Origin: Spirochaetaceae bacterium
Lineage (GTDB): Bacteria; Spirochaetota; Spirochaetia; Treponematales; Rectinemataceae
Assembly (NCBI GenBank): GCA_025358255.1
Contig: JANYKC010000056.1
Coordinates: 1-32,017 of the forward strand
Length of the DNA stretch: 32,017 nucleotides
Direction of reading: 5' to 3'
The notes under the pieces were generated by a model. That model saw only the letters and a list, made by a program, of their open reading frames with translations. It searched no databases and was not told where the DNA came from. This document shows, piece after piece, positions 1 through 7,407 of this stretch. Every line of letters begins with the position of its first letter. Position 1 is the first letter of the stretch. Made by a program: the position numbers and the translations under genes.

Positions 1-646
1 CGGCGGCACCCGCGGAGGCGGCGCCCGCGGAGGCGGCGCCCGCGGAGGCGGCGCCCGCGGCGCCCGTGTTCAGCGTCGCCATCGAATTGAGGACGAAGAG
101 GATGTCGAGGGGCCGGTTGAGGAGGGTCGAGCCGAATGCCCCCTGGTCGCTATAGGTGCTGTCCGTATGGTCTATCGAGGCCACGACATAGCCCTTGCTC
201 GCGAGGTTTTCCGCCAGGTGCGAGAGGAGGAAGCGGTTGCCCGGATAGCCGTGGGAGATGATGACGAGGGGGTAGGGCCCTCCCGAGGAGTCGGCCAGGG
301 CATCGCGCACCGCGCGGCCGTAGAGGTTGGTGAGGGTCTTGCCGTCGCGGGTAAAGATGTCCTTGTAACCTGTCTGGCCAAGGAGTCCGCTTCCCGCTTT
401 TGCCGGATACCAGACTTCCACGGTCAGGGGCCTGTCATAGCTGGGGGTGGGCAGGCCTTCCTTGGCCTTCGCTACGTCCATCTGTCCCGGGTTGACGAAT
501 TGCAGGGTCTTCATGCCGACCGGAAAGGCGCCGTAGGGGGAAAGGTCGGGAGCGTCGGGACGGATGGTATCAACCCTGTTGTCCTGGGCGAAGGAGCCCG
601 CGGCGATCCCGATTGCGAGTAGGGTGAGTGCGCACAAGCCTTTCAT
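1..646 (-). CDS. Secreted alpha/beta hydrolase (dienelactone hydrolase / PAF-acetylhydrolase-like), 3' end outside window
   Basis: The reading frame opens at ATG 646-644 and stays open to the left edge (215 codons visible). A strong AGGAGG lies at 656-651, four bases before the ATG. The product begins with a typical signal peptide (MKGLCALTLLAIGIAAGSFA, cleavage probably before the QD), so it should be exported. The segment PLTVEVWYPA followed by YPLVIISHGYPGNR and ENLASKGYVVASIDHTDS is the characteristic start of the predicted dienelactone-hydrolase/PAF-AH fold, with HGYPG forming the oxyanion region. The nucleophile elbow GHSFGG would lie beyond the window, so catalysis cannot be checked. 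The visible 3' part carries an Ala/Gly-rich insertion (repeats of AGAAS) after LNRPLDILFVLNSM. A promoter-like pair precedes the gene. Family assignment is good; the substrate is unknown. Confidence 0.8.
   Translation of the reverse strand, partial: MKGLCALTLLAIGIAAGSFAQDNRVDTIRPDAPDLSPYGAFPVGMKTLQFVNPGQMDVAKAKEGLPTPSYDRPLTVEVWYPAKAGSGLLGQTGYKDIFTRDGKTLTNLYGRAVRDALADSSGGPYPLVIISHGYPGNRFLLSHLAENLASKGYVVASIDHTDSTYSDQGAFGSTLLNRPLDILFVLNSMATLNTGAAGAASAGAASAGAASAGAA
11..64. repeat. 15-bp in-frame tandem repeat encoding AGAAS
   Basis: Three complete copies of a 15-bp unit (plus-strand CGCGGAGGCGGCGCC) at 11-25, 26-40 and 41-55, plus a shortened copy to 64. The copies are identical and a multiple of three long, so they expand an Ala/Gly/Ser linker inside the hydrolase without changing frame. 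The array may continue past the left edge (positions 1-10 are a variant copy). Confidence 0.85.
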
Positions 647-681
647 TTTTCCTCCTGATGGGAAGTGTTTTGCTTGAGTCC

Positions 682-710
682 AATATTGGGCTGTCGCTTG
701 GGGATGTCAA
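682..710 (-). promoter_or_regulatory. Probable sigma-70 promoter of the hydrolase gene
   Basis: On the minus strand a perfect -35 TTGACA (710-705) is followed after 17 bp by AATATT (687-682), four of six matches to the -10 consensus. Transcription would start near 675, about 30 bases before the ATG at 646. Confidence 0.55.
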
Positions 711-741
711 CCGGGATCGCCGAAAAGCCTTTGTTGCCCTC

Positions 742-760
742 GCGGCGCGCTCCGCGCCGC
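742..760 (-). terminator. GC stem-loop abutting the stop of the PEGA/FGE remnant
   Basis: Perfect 8-bp inverted repeat GCGGCGCG / CGCGCCGC with a 3-base loop, directly after the TAA at 764-762. It has no T-run on the minus strand, so it may act as an mRNA 3'-end stabiliser or Rho-assisted terminator rather than a classical intrinsic terminator. Confidence 0.45.
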
Positions 761-761
761 T

Positions 762-2238
762 TTAGCGGTGCACGACGCGAAGGCCGGTGACCGGAATGCC
801 GGTTTGATGATACGATCCGCCCGTGGAGGACGGATAAACGCAGTTTCGCGAATAGACATAGGCTTCAGCGTCAGACATGTTTGAAGCTCCGCCCCGAAGG
901 ACAACGTTCGATCCGCTTGCAGGACCTCTGGGATTGATAGCTGGCGAGACAGCGTAATACCCACTTCCATAGCGGTTGTAGCATAGCTCTGCGGCATTGC
1001 CGCTCATGTCGAATAGGCCCAGTTCGTTTCCTGCCTTGGTCGCCACCGGTTTGGGGAAATAGCCGTAGGTGAGATAGCCATAGGTGCTTTTCTCTTGCCG
1101 GTAGGTGTTGCTCGTAGTCCAAGCCACTGTATCCACGGCGGCGGATCCGGCGTACATGTATCCTTGGCTTAGACCGCCTCCCTTTGCCGCGAATTCCCAT
1201 TCGGCATCCGTAGGCAAGCGATAGCCATTCCGTGAAAAATCGGCGCCCACATTGTCGGGGCCGCTTCCGTTGATCGTATAGACTGGTTGCTTGCCTTTGT
1301 AGGTCGATAGGTCATTGCAGAATGCCACGGCCGTATCTCAGGAAAAGGACATTGGACTGCATTCCGTCTGGCCGTCCGCGTAAATTGCCGTGCCGCCCAT
1401 CACTTTATGATTGCTCCTGTCGCGTAGGGCTTCCATCGGGCGGTCGCGCCTTGGGCCAGGTCGAGGTTCGTCGATGCCGGAAGGACGTCGGTGCCTCCAG
1501 AGCTCAGGGCATAGGTCCCGACCGGGACATCCTTGAAAAGAGCGGAGCCGAGCATCTCAAGCTTCATATCCTTGCCGGTATGGAGGACCTTGGCCTCGGC
1601 GGGCACCTCGATCTCGATTTTCCCGATCGGATGGGGTTTACTGACCCGGCAACCAAACAATGGCTTGGGCCCATGATTCTGACCCGTAGCGACGGGCCAG
1701 AATCATGGGAGAGCACCCGATGTTATGTTGCCGGGTCAGTAGCTTCGAGCCGCAAGGTCTCGTTCGCGGCTACGCCGACGGTCGTGGCGAAGTAGAGGTC
1801 CTTTCCCCTGAGCTCGACACGTGGTTGCCTGCCGCCAGGTCGCGGAAGATGCCATTGCCAAGCGTGCCCTTGTCCAGGCCATCGATCAGGACGGCCAGCG
1901 TCTTCTCCGGAGAATCGATGAAGAGGTTGCCGAGGCTCTTTTTCAGCTCGAGGCTTATTTCCCTGAGCTCGCCCGGCTTCAGGCTTGGTTCGACCCTCGC
2001 GGAGAGGTCCGCGCTCCTGGCTTCCACGACAAGGACCTTTTCCGCCGCGAGTTTCTGGAGGAGGAAGGGAGCCTTGCCCTTCGAGCTGCCGTCCACGAAG
2101 ATATCCGCGCCAGCCGTGGACGCGTTGACCATGAGATCTGCGGTCTTGGATGAGGTGGCCTGGGGCTGGATGGCTGCCGTGCTTGCAGCCGCAGGCGCAT
2201 CCTGCCTCAGGAAAAACAGGAAGCTGCCGCCCTCCTAG
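762..2238 (-). pseudogene. Decayed PEGA-repeat + formylglycine-generating-enzyme-like (SUMF1) protein
   Basis: Read on the minus strand, pieces of one protein lie in order but not in one frame. First come two PEGA-type repeats (ADIFVDGSSKGKAPFLLQKL; GNLFIDSPEKTLAVLIDGLD). After GNHV, near 1817-1821, one base is missing; restoring it gives VELRGKDLYFATTVGVAANE, a clean PEGA end. A palindromic insertion (1641-1739) follows, then a third repeat (GKIEIEVPAEAKVLHTG) ending at a TGA near 1400. The last part, 1328-762, is the C-terminal half of an FGE-sulfatase domain: AVAFCNDLS, GYRLPTDAEWEFAAKGG, LGLFDMSGNAAELC, VVLRGGA and terminal GLRVV. The N-terminal half of that domain is absent, and an in-frame TGA sits just before DTAVAFCN. 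Upstream, the first PEGA frame is open to a TAG at 2238-2236. The intact ancestor was probably an envelope protein. I infer a pseudogene, although the 762-1328 piece could still be translated from a GTG. Confidence 0.75.
1639..1741. mobile_element. MITE-like palindromic element, 99 bp, flanked by TA
   Basis: Terminal inverted repeats CTGACCCGGCAAC (1641-1653) and GTTGCCGGGTCAG (1727-1739) are perfect over 13 bp. Both ends are flanked by TA (1639-1640 and 1740-1741), as expected for a TA target duplication of the IS630/Tc1-mariner type. A second inverted repeat near the centre (CCCATGATTCTGACCC at 1670-1685 with GGGCCAGAATCATGGG at 1694-1709, one mismatch) makes nearly the whole element foldable. 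It encodes no protein and sits between the second and third PEGA repeats of the decayed gene. Element plus duplicated TA adds 101 bp, so insertion would break the frame. The family assignment is inference from the termini. Confidence 0.6.
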
Positions 2239-2787
2239 TGGTCGACATCCTTGAGGGTACCCAGGAGGGGCGTCGTTCCCGTGACCCCGAGACGCACGTC
2301 ATTGAAGATCATGAGGGGCTCATACACAAAACCGTCTCATCAAGGGCCGCGCGGACGCCTGCCAACCCCCTCTTCCCGGTGAACTATCTTGACAGGGAGA
2401 TCCGGAAGGACCTCCACGAGCACGTGCGGGAGACGGCCTGCTTCGGCCGGAATGTGAACGCCCAGATGGAAAGGTTGACACTATACCTATTTTATCATAA
2501 CTACCGGAATCGACACCGTGCACACGGTGACCGGCACAGCAATGCCGAAATGGCAGGGCTGGATCCCGGCGAAATGAGCGTAGGAACCGAAGCTTCCTTG
2601 GCGGCGGCGTGCATGGCATTCCCACACGGTCTTGACCGAGAGCGGGTAGGAAACCTGGATGCGGCTTCGGAAGACCCCGCTACGGAAGCGACAAGAGTAC
2701 CTTCCGCGGTATATCGCAGCTTGATGCGTGACGTGGGATCGATAGCAGCCGGCCATTGTTCTTTCCAACAATCTTGGTCGCACTGAA
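2239..2787 (-). other. No intact gene; eroded coding-like remnants downstream of tRNA-Leu
   Basis: About 550 bases without a credible complete gene. On the minus strand, protein-like pieces occur in alternating frames: HLGVHIPAEAGRLPHVLVEV... around 2470-2370; and YEPLMIFNDVRLGVTGTTPL (about 2320-2260) running to a TAG at 2238, in the same frame as the first PEGA repeat (GGSFLFFLRQDAPAAAS follows directly). This suggests the PEGA gene once extended further upstream and has collected stops and frameshifts. I do not recognise the pieces. Open frames near 2490-2867 include the tRNA and are not real genes. Confidence 0.45.
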
Positions 2788-2873
2788 TGCCGGGGACGGG
2801 TTTTGAACCCGCACGCCGCTTGCGCAGCAAGGGATTTTAAGTCCCTGGTGTCTGCCAATTCCACCACCCCGGC
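2788..2873 (-). tRNA. tRNA-Leu (anticodon UAA)
   Basis: An 86-nt class II tRNA. The acceptor stem is GCCGGGG / CCCCGGC with discriminator A at 2788. The D region GTGGAATTGGCAGAC is typical of tRNA-Leu. The anticodon stem AGGGA / TCCCT encloses the loop CTTAAAA, giving anticodon TAA, which reads UUA. A long variable arm follows, then T stem-loop GCGGG-TTCAAAA-CCCGT. The 3' CCA is not encoded (TTCA follows), so it must be added after transcription. Confidence 0.95.
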
Positions 2874-2919
2874 CGGGGACGAGCCCTATCCTTCACGGGA
2901 AGGGCAAGTTCGCCAAGAC

Positions 2920-2949
2920 ACAATACGGAGGGGCGGGGCAAGCCGTCAA
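2920..2949 (-). promoter_or_regulatory. Probable promoter of tRNA-Leu
   Basis: On the minus strand TTGACG (2949-2944), an 18-bp spacer and TATTGT (2925-2920). The predicted start near 2913 lies about 40 bases before the mature tRNA 5' end at 2873, a normal leader length. Confidence 0.55.
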
Positions 2950-3002
2950 TGGCAAATTGGCGCTTCGCGAAAGTCGCATCTTGCGGCGCGGGCAAATGAC
3001 TG

Positions 3003-3017
3003 ATACCCTATCGGTAT
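3003..3017. promoter_or_regulatory. LysR-box-like palindrome overlapping the lysR start codon
   Basis: ATACCCTATCGGTAT is an ATAC-N7-GTAT inverted repeat containing the T-N11-A core of LysR-type operators. It overlaps the ATG at 3016-3018, and possible promoter elements TTGCGG (2981-2986) and TACCCT (3005-3010, 18-bp spacing) lie with it. Binding here would fit autorepression. No Shine-Dalgarno sequence is present, so the message may be leaderless. Confidence 0.4.
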
Positions 3018-3933
3018 GGAACTTCGCCACCTGCGCTACTTTGCTGAGGTCGCCGAACGGCTCAGTTTCGTCAAAGCGGCCGAGTCGCTCAACATTTCCC
3101 AGCCCCCCTTGAGCCGCCAGATCCACGAGCTTGAAGCCGAGATCGGCACGGCCCTCTTCCTCCGGGACAGCCGTGGGACCAGCCTGACCAAGGCCGGCGA
3201 GTATTTCCAGCTCGAAGTGAAGCAGCTCCTCGCCCAGGTGGATGCGGTGTGCAGGACCGCCAAGATCGTCGGGGAGGTCTCCAGCAAGAGCTTCCGCATC
3301 GGTTGCGGGACCTTCCTCCTCCAGACGATCCTTCCCCCCTTCGTGCGCCGCATCGCCGATACCTGGCCCGACCTCAAGCTCGAGCTCCTCGTGATGTCGA
3401 CCGAGGCACAGGAGCAAGCCCTTCGTTCCGGGGCCATCGACTTCGGGTTCCTGCGATCGTGGATACGTCAAAACGGCCTTGTTTTCGAGCCCCTGCTTGA
3501 GGAGCGCCTAACTCTTGTCTATCCGCAATCGGCCTGTTACTGCCAGGACCCCAAGATCTGCATGTCCCGCCTGGCGGGCTCGCCCTTGATCGCCCTCGCC
3601 CAGGAATCATCGCCGGGCTTGACCGAGAGGAACCTCGCGATCTGCGCCAACCACGGCTTCGTTCCCCAGGTGGCCTATGAATGCAACGACGCATACTCGC
3701 TCATAAAGCTGGTCGCCTCGGGATTGGGCTGGTCCATAGTCTCCGATCTTGGGATCGACCAGCTTCCGGAAGGCGTTGGGGCCGTCGATCTGGACGAGCC
3801 CATGACGCTCGGACTCTGCTACCGGGACGCTCCGAGGGCAGAGTCCCTCCAGAAGGTCATCGACCTGGCACGCGAGCATTTTTCGAATTTCGGCAGGACG
3901 CTTCCCCCTTGGAGAATACATGAAAAGGCCTGA
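3016..3933 (+). CDS. LysR-family transcriptional regulator
   Basis: A 305-residue protein of the usual LysR length. Residues 1-60 form the winged helix-turn-helix (MELRHLRYFAEVAERLSFVK, then AAESLNISQPPLSRQIHELE), followed by the linker helix and, from about residue 90, the periplasmic-binding-protein-like effector domain (FRIGCGTFLLQTILPPFVRR). The N-terminal sequence fits the family start exactly, so ATG 3016 is secure even though no ribosome site precedes it. It is transcribed away from the tRNA-Leu gene, and no divergent target gene is adjacent, so its regulon cannot be read from context. A palindrome at the start codon suggests autoregulation. The OmpA-like gene lies 134 bases downstream with its own ribosome site. 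Family certain; ligand unknown. Confidence 0.93.
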   Translation: MELRHLRYFAEVAERLSFVKAAESLNISQPPLSRQIHELEAEIGTALFLRDSRGTSLTKAGEYFQLEVKQLLAQVDAVCRTAKIVGEVSSKSFRIGCGTFLLQTILPPFVRRIADTWPDLKLELLVMSTEAQEQALRSGAIDFGFLRSWIRQNGLVFEPLLEERLTLVYPQSACYCQDPKICMSRLAGSPLIALAQESSPGLTERNLAICANHGFVPQVAYECNDAYSLIKLVASGLGWSIVSDLGIDQLPEGVGAVDLDEPMTLGLCYRDAPRAESLQKVIDLAREHFSNFGRTLPPWRIHEKA

Positions 3934-4067
3934 GCGATGCCTTCAAGGTATGGCTTGGTGCGGGAAGGACGGAGAGGGAAGTCCGCATGCGATACATTCG
4001 ACGTGACGGGAAGTCTCGCCGACCCGGCCTGGATCCGCCGGGTATCCGCAGCAAGGAGGAAAAAACG

Positions 4068-5024
4068 ATGGGCCGGATGATGTCGTCCCTTCGGAATCCG
4101 AGACTCTGCGTACTTTCCTGTCTGGCTGGCCTTGCCCTCAGCACGGCGGTCGCGGATCCCCCGGAAACGGGCTTCTTCTCCTTCCTTCGCCGGGAGCTCG
4201 ATTTCCGCTCCGCCAACCAGGAGCTCTTCCAGCGTGATGCCGATGACGCAACGGCCGAGGAGCAGGCAGCCAAGTCGCTGCGGCCATTTTTCATCGAACT
4301 CTCTTCCAACCTCCTATCACCCGACGGGGACGGGAAGAACGACTTCCTCTCGATTGGGCTGGAGGGGGTTCCCTACCTCTCCAACCTGACCGGCTGGAAC
4401 ATCCGAATCGAGGACGCAAATGGGCGCAGCTTCGTGACCTTCCAGGGATCGTGGCCGCAGGTCCCCATTGTCTGGGACGGCCGGGGCGACGATGGCTCGA
4501 TGATCGCCCCCACCAGCGGCTATGAGGTGGTGGCCAATCTCAGGGACGAAAACGGGAACACGGAAGAGCAACGACGCGGGTTCTTCACGGACGTCTTCGC
4601 GCACCGCGAAGGCGCTGAATATCACCTGGAGGCCACCGCCTTGGTCTTTGGTCCATTTTCGGCCGGCCTGGCGGCGGGCGGGGATCCCGACGGCGCCAGG
4701 ACAACTGCCAAGGTCCTGGACCTCGTCGCCGCCAAGCTGGCGCGGTATCCTGGCTACATTTTCAGGCTCGAGGGCCATGCGGTCATGACAAATTGGGCCG
4801 ATCCTGCCAAGGGCCAGGCGGAGCAGCGGGAGGTCCTCGTGCCGCTGTCGCTCGCGCGGGCTGAGGCGGTCCGCGATGCCCTTCTCGCACGCGGCTACCT
4901 GCCAGCGCGCTTCATCGTGGAAGGCGCGGGAGCCCGGGACCCCGTGGTCCCGGACAGCGACCTGGGAAACCGCTGGAAGAACCGCCGCGTGGAGATCTTC
5001 CTGGTCCCTGAGCGCAAGGACTGA
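4068..5024 (+). CDS. OmpA-family envelope protein with FlgD-like Ig domain
   Basis: A 318-residue protein. The start at 4068 is set by AAGGAGGA at 4053-4060, seven bases upstream; the open frame extends further but without support. Residues about 5-31 are a signal peptide (LCVLSCLAGLALSTAVA). The middle (about 75-185) carries SPDGDGKNDFLSI, WNIRIEDANGRS, VPIVWDGRGDDG and GYEVVANLRDENGN, the pattern of FlgD/gliding-motility-type Ig modules. The C-terminal 110 residues are an OmpA-C-like peptidoglycan-binding domain: FRLEGHA, LSLARAEAVRDALLARGY, FIVEGAGA and NRWKNRRVEIFL, with the Asp and Arg positions of the binding motif present. It probably sits in the periplasm or outer membrane bound to the wall. 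It converges with the patatin gene, with three bases between stops. Confidence 0.85.
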   Translation: MGRMMSSLRNPRLCVLSCLAGLALSTAVADPPETGFFSFLRRELDFRSANQELFQRDADDATAEEQAAKSLRPFFIELSSNLLSPDGDGKNDFLSIGLEGVPYLSNLTGWNIRIEDANGRSFVTFQGSWPQVPIVWDGRGDDGSMIAPTSGYEVVANLRDENGNTEEQRRGFFTDVFAHREGAEYHLEATALVFGPFSAGLAAGGDPDGARTTAKVLDLVAAKLARYPGYIFRLEGHAVMTNWADPAKGQAEQREVLVPLSLARAEAVRDALLARGYLPARFIVEGAGARDPVVPDSDLGNRWKNRRVEIFLVPERKD

Positions 5025-5027
5025 CGA

Positions 5028-6275
5028 TCAGGCCTGCCGGGCCATCCAGTCCAGGCCCGCGGGGAGTTCGGGATAGAGCGCGACCAAGCCCTTGAGGATC
5101 ACCGCCTCCGTGGTGTCATGCAAGGCCTCCTCGGCGAGCCTCCAATAATAATACGGGCATCCCTCGAAGCTGCGCTTTGCGATAGCTTGCCTCAGCATGG
5201 CCACGATGCCCAGTTTCCCGAGCTTGCCTTCGGTGAGGAGTTTCGAGACCCGCGCCTTCTCGATCGCGAGCCTCCCGAGGATGGACGCCGTCAGCTCCCC
5301 GTAGCTGTACAGCTTGATGCGTTCCACCTCGAGGATGGACGCGGCGCATTCCAGGGACTTGAGGAGGAGCTTCCTGTCCCAGCGCATCCGCTCCGGGAAT
5401 TCCGGAAGCGGTTCGCCTGCATCGGCCACCGCCTGCGCGAAGGCGCGCTCCGCTTCGGGGTCGGGGACGAGGAAGTAGGAGTAGCCCTCGATCCTCCCGA
5501 AGGTGCGCATCGTGTCCAGCCAGCCAAGGAGGGTGAAGGAATCCAGGAAGCCGCGGTCGAAATCAAGTACGCCGCCCATGTCTATCGAGTTGCGGATGTA
5601 GGCGGTCACGCTGCCCGCTATCTCGGGCTTCCGGTTCCTTCCCGCGCCGGAGATGTCGGAGACGATGACATGGCGGTAGCCGCGCCTCCTCGCCATGGCA
5701 TAGGGGATGTTGTCGTGCAGGCCGCCGTCCACGTATTTCTTGCCGGCTATCACAGGCTGCTCGAAGCCCGGGAAGGCCGCGCTGGCCATGAGGTAATCGG
5801 CGAGCTTGCCTTCCTCCATGTCCTCGAGAAGGACCTCCCGCGGCTCAAGGTCGGTGACGTTCACCGTGACGATGCCCAGGTCTCGACCGGAGGCGCGGAT
5901 CGTCTTTTCATCGATGCCGACGCTGAGGATCTTCCGCAGGGGGCTGGTGTCGAGCCCCTTGTTGGCCATGAGCGAATGGAAAAGCTCGCGGACGGCGGAA
6001 AGGGATTCGCGGTCGAGCTTGACCTCGCCATTCTCGGTCAGCTCCGCGGGGAGCGCGAGGATGGAATCCACCGTGATGGAACGGCCGAGCTCCTCGAGTT
6101 TCTCATCGGAGCCCTGCGCGAGGAAGCCGGCGATGATGGCGCCGATGGAGGAGCCGAAAAAGGCCTCGACCTCGATGCCGAGCTCGCGGAGCGCCCGCCA
6201 GACACCGATATGGTAGACGCCCTTGGCCCCACCGCCGGAAAGGACCAGACACCAGCTTTCGCCGCTTTTGCCCAT
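5028..6275 (-). CDS. Patatin-like phospholipase (RssA-type)
   Basis: A 415-residue protein starting at ATG 6275, preceded by AGGAGG at 6286-6281; the longer open frame upstream is not supported. All patatin motifs are visible: oxyanion glycine loop SGGGAKG (residues 13-19), nucleophile elbow GSSIG (41-45, Ser43) and catalytic DGG (Asp183 in YVDGGLHDN). These predict a Ser-Asp dyad acting on acyl esters of phospholipids, in the cytoplasm since no signal peptide is seen. The C-terminal 200 residues, with many Leu, Glu and Lys, are outside the catalytic core and not recognised. The gene is divergent from the HD-GYP gene, with about 100 bases between starts. Confidence 0.88.
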   Translation of the reverse strand: MGKSGESWCLVLSGGGAKGVYHIGVWRALRELGIEVEAFFGSSIGAIIAGFLAQGSDEKLEELGRSITVDSILALPAELTENGEVKLDRESLSAVRELFHSLMANKGLDTSPLRKILSVGIDEKTIRASGRDLGIVTVNVTDLEPREVLLEDMEEGKLADYLMASAAFPGFEQPVIAGKKYVDGGLHDNIPYAMARRRGYRHVIVSDISGAGRNRKPEIAGSVTAYIRNSIDMGGVLDFDRGFLDSFTLLGWLDTMRTFGRIEGYSYFLVPDPEAERAFAQAVADAGEPLPEFPERMRWDRKLLLKSLECAASILEVERIKLYSYGELTASILGRLAIEKARVSKLLTEGKLGKLGIVAMLRQAIAKRSFEGCPYYYWRLAEEALHDTTEAVILKGLVALYPELPAGLDWMARQA

Positions 6276-6378
6276 TGAAGCCTCCTGCCGCCCCGGAAAG
6301 CCTTGCCTTTCGAGTCGGCTGTCGAGGACTATAGCGCCGCGGCGGCCCGGGGTCAAAGGGAAGGAGGTCGGCGGCAGC

Positions 6379-7296
6379 ATGTACATCATCGTCAGCGGCA
6401 GGGTGTCCGTGTCGAGCGACATGGGCTGGGGACAGCGCGAGCTTGAGCGGATGGGCCCGGGCGCGGTCTTCGGGGAAATGGCCCCCATCTCCAATGAAGT
6501 CCGTTCGGCAACGGTCAGGGCCCTCGAGAAGTCCGAATGCCTGCAGCTCGGCAAGGCCAGCTTCGGCGACCTCCTTGACAAGGACCCTTCCATCGCCCAG
6601 CAGGTCGCCAAGGTCATGACCAAGCGGTTGTCCGCCCTCGTCCACAAGACCTCGGGCGAGCTCCTTGGCGCCTACAAGGCCCTGATGTTCGCCATAGCCG
6701 ACCTGACCGAGTCGCGCGACCCCGAGACGGGCGCCCACCTTGAACGGACCCGGAACTATTGCGTCAGGCTGGCGGAGAGGCTTGCAGGCGATGGGCGATT
6801 CCGGGACCGGATCACCCCTCCTTTCATCGACGGCATCTACCAGGTCTCGCCCCTCCACGATGTGGGGAAGGTGGCGATCCCCGACGCGATCCTCCTCAAG
6901 CCGGGCCGCCTGGATCCCGCGGAATTCGCCGTCATGAAGACCCACAGCACCGCCGGGGCAGGCGCCTTCGACAAGGTCCTCATGCAGAGCGACACGGAGA
7001 TCTTCCGCATGGCGCGGCGCATCTGCCTCCATCACCATGAGCGATGGGACGGCACTGGCTATCCCCTCGGCCTTGCCGGGGAAGCCATCCCCCTCGAATC
7101 CAGGATCATGGCCTTCGCCGATGTCTACGACGCGCTCCTGTCCAGGCGCGTCTACAAGCCGGCGATGACCAAGGAAGCCACCCGCGAGGAGATCCGCAAA
7201 TCGGCCGGTTCGCAATTTGATCCATACATGGCACAGATCATGCTTTCGAACATCGGGGAGTTCGAGGAGATCCACGCGAGGTTCCGGGAGGACTAG
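6379..7296 (+). CDS. HD-GYP domain phosphodiesterase with truncated cyclic-nucleotide-binding domain
   Basis: A 305-residue product if started at ATG 6379, which has AGGAGG at 6362-6367 (11-base spacer, rather long). The N-terminus (MYIIVSGRVSVS, GPGAVFGEMAPIS, RSATVRAL) is the second half of a cyclic-nucleotide-binding beta-roll; the first roughly 45 residues normally present are missing, and the upstream DNA does not encode them. The C-terminal half is an HD-GYP domain: AHLERTRNYC, the HD pair (HDVGK, residues 160-164), HHERWDGTGYP (GYP near 227) and FADVYDALLSRRVYK. Known HD-GYP proteins hydrolyse cyclic di-GMP or related dinucleotides. The phosphodiesterase is probably intact; cNMP control is doubtful. 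Confidence 0.82.
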   Translation: MYIIVSGRVSVSSDMGWGQRELERMGPGAVFGEMAPISNEVRSATVRALEKSECLQLGKASFGDLLDKDPSIAQQVAKVMTKRLSALVHKTSGELLGAYKALMFAIADLTESRDPETGAHLERTRNYCVRLAERLAGDGRFRDRITPPFIDGIYQVSPLHDVGKVAIPDAILLKPGRLDPAEFAVMKTHSTAGAGAFDKVLMQSDTEIFRMARRICLHHHERWDGTGYPLGLAGEAIPLESRIMAFADVYDALLSRRVYKPAMTKEATREEIRKSAGSQFDPYMAQIMLSNIGEFEEIHARFRED

Positions 7297-7355
7297 GAGT
7301 CCCCGCTTCCATCGATGCGAAGGAAGGCTGCCTTGTCCTCACGGTGAAGGCCGGG

Positions 7356-7374
7356 CCCGGCGGGAATCCGGGCT
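7356..7374 (+). terminator. Weak stem-loop between HD-GYP and sensor kinase genes
   Basis: GCCCGG (7356-7361) pairs with CCGGGC (7369-7374) across a 7-base loop, 60 bases after the HD-GYP stop. There is no T-run, so termination would be weak or Rho-dependent. Confidence 0.3.
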
Positions 7375-7407
7375 CCTCCCCTTGATTTCCATGCTATTGT
7401 ATCCCCC

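Noticed and set aside
2487..2867. 126-codon minus-strand frame beginning MVELADTRDLKSLAAQAACG
   Set aside because: Its first 27 codons are a translation of the tRNA-Leu; the rest is eroded sequence. Not a gene.
2788..3015. Possible att site of an integrated element at tRNA-Leu
   Set aside because: No second copy of the tRNA 3' end and no integrase gene found within the window.
3987..4067. N-terminal extension of the OmpA-like protein
   Set aside because: Arg/Lys-rich, precedes the signal peptide and lacks a ribosome site, whereas ATG 4068 has AAGGAGGA.
5118..6278. 386-codon plus-strand frame opposite the patatin gene
   Set aside because: Mirror frame; the patatin motifs and AGGAGG start lie on the minus strand.
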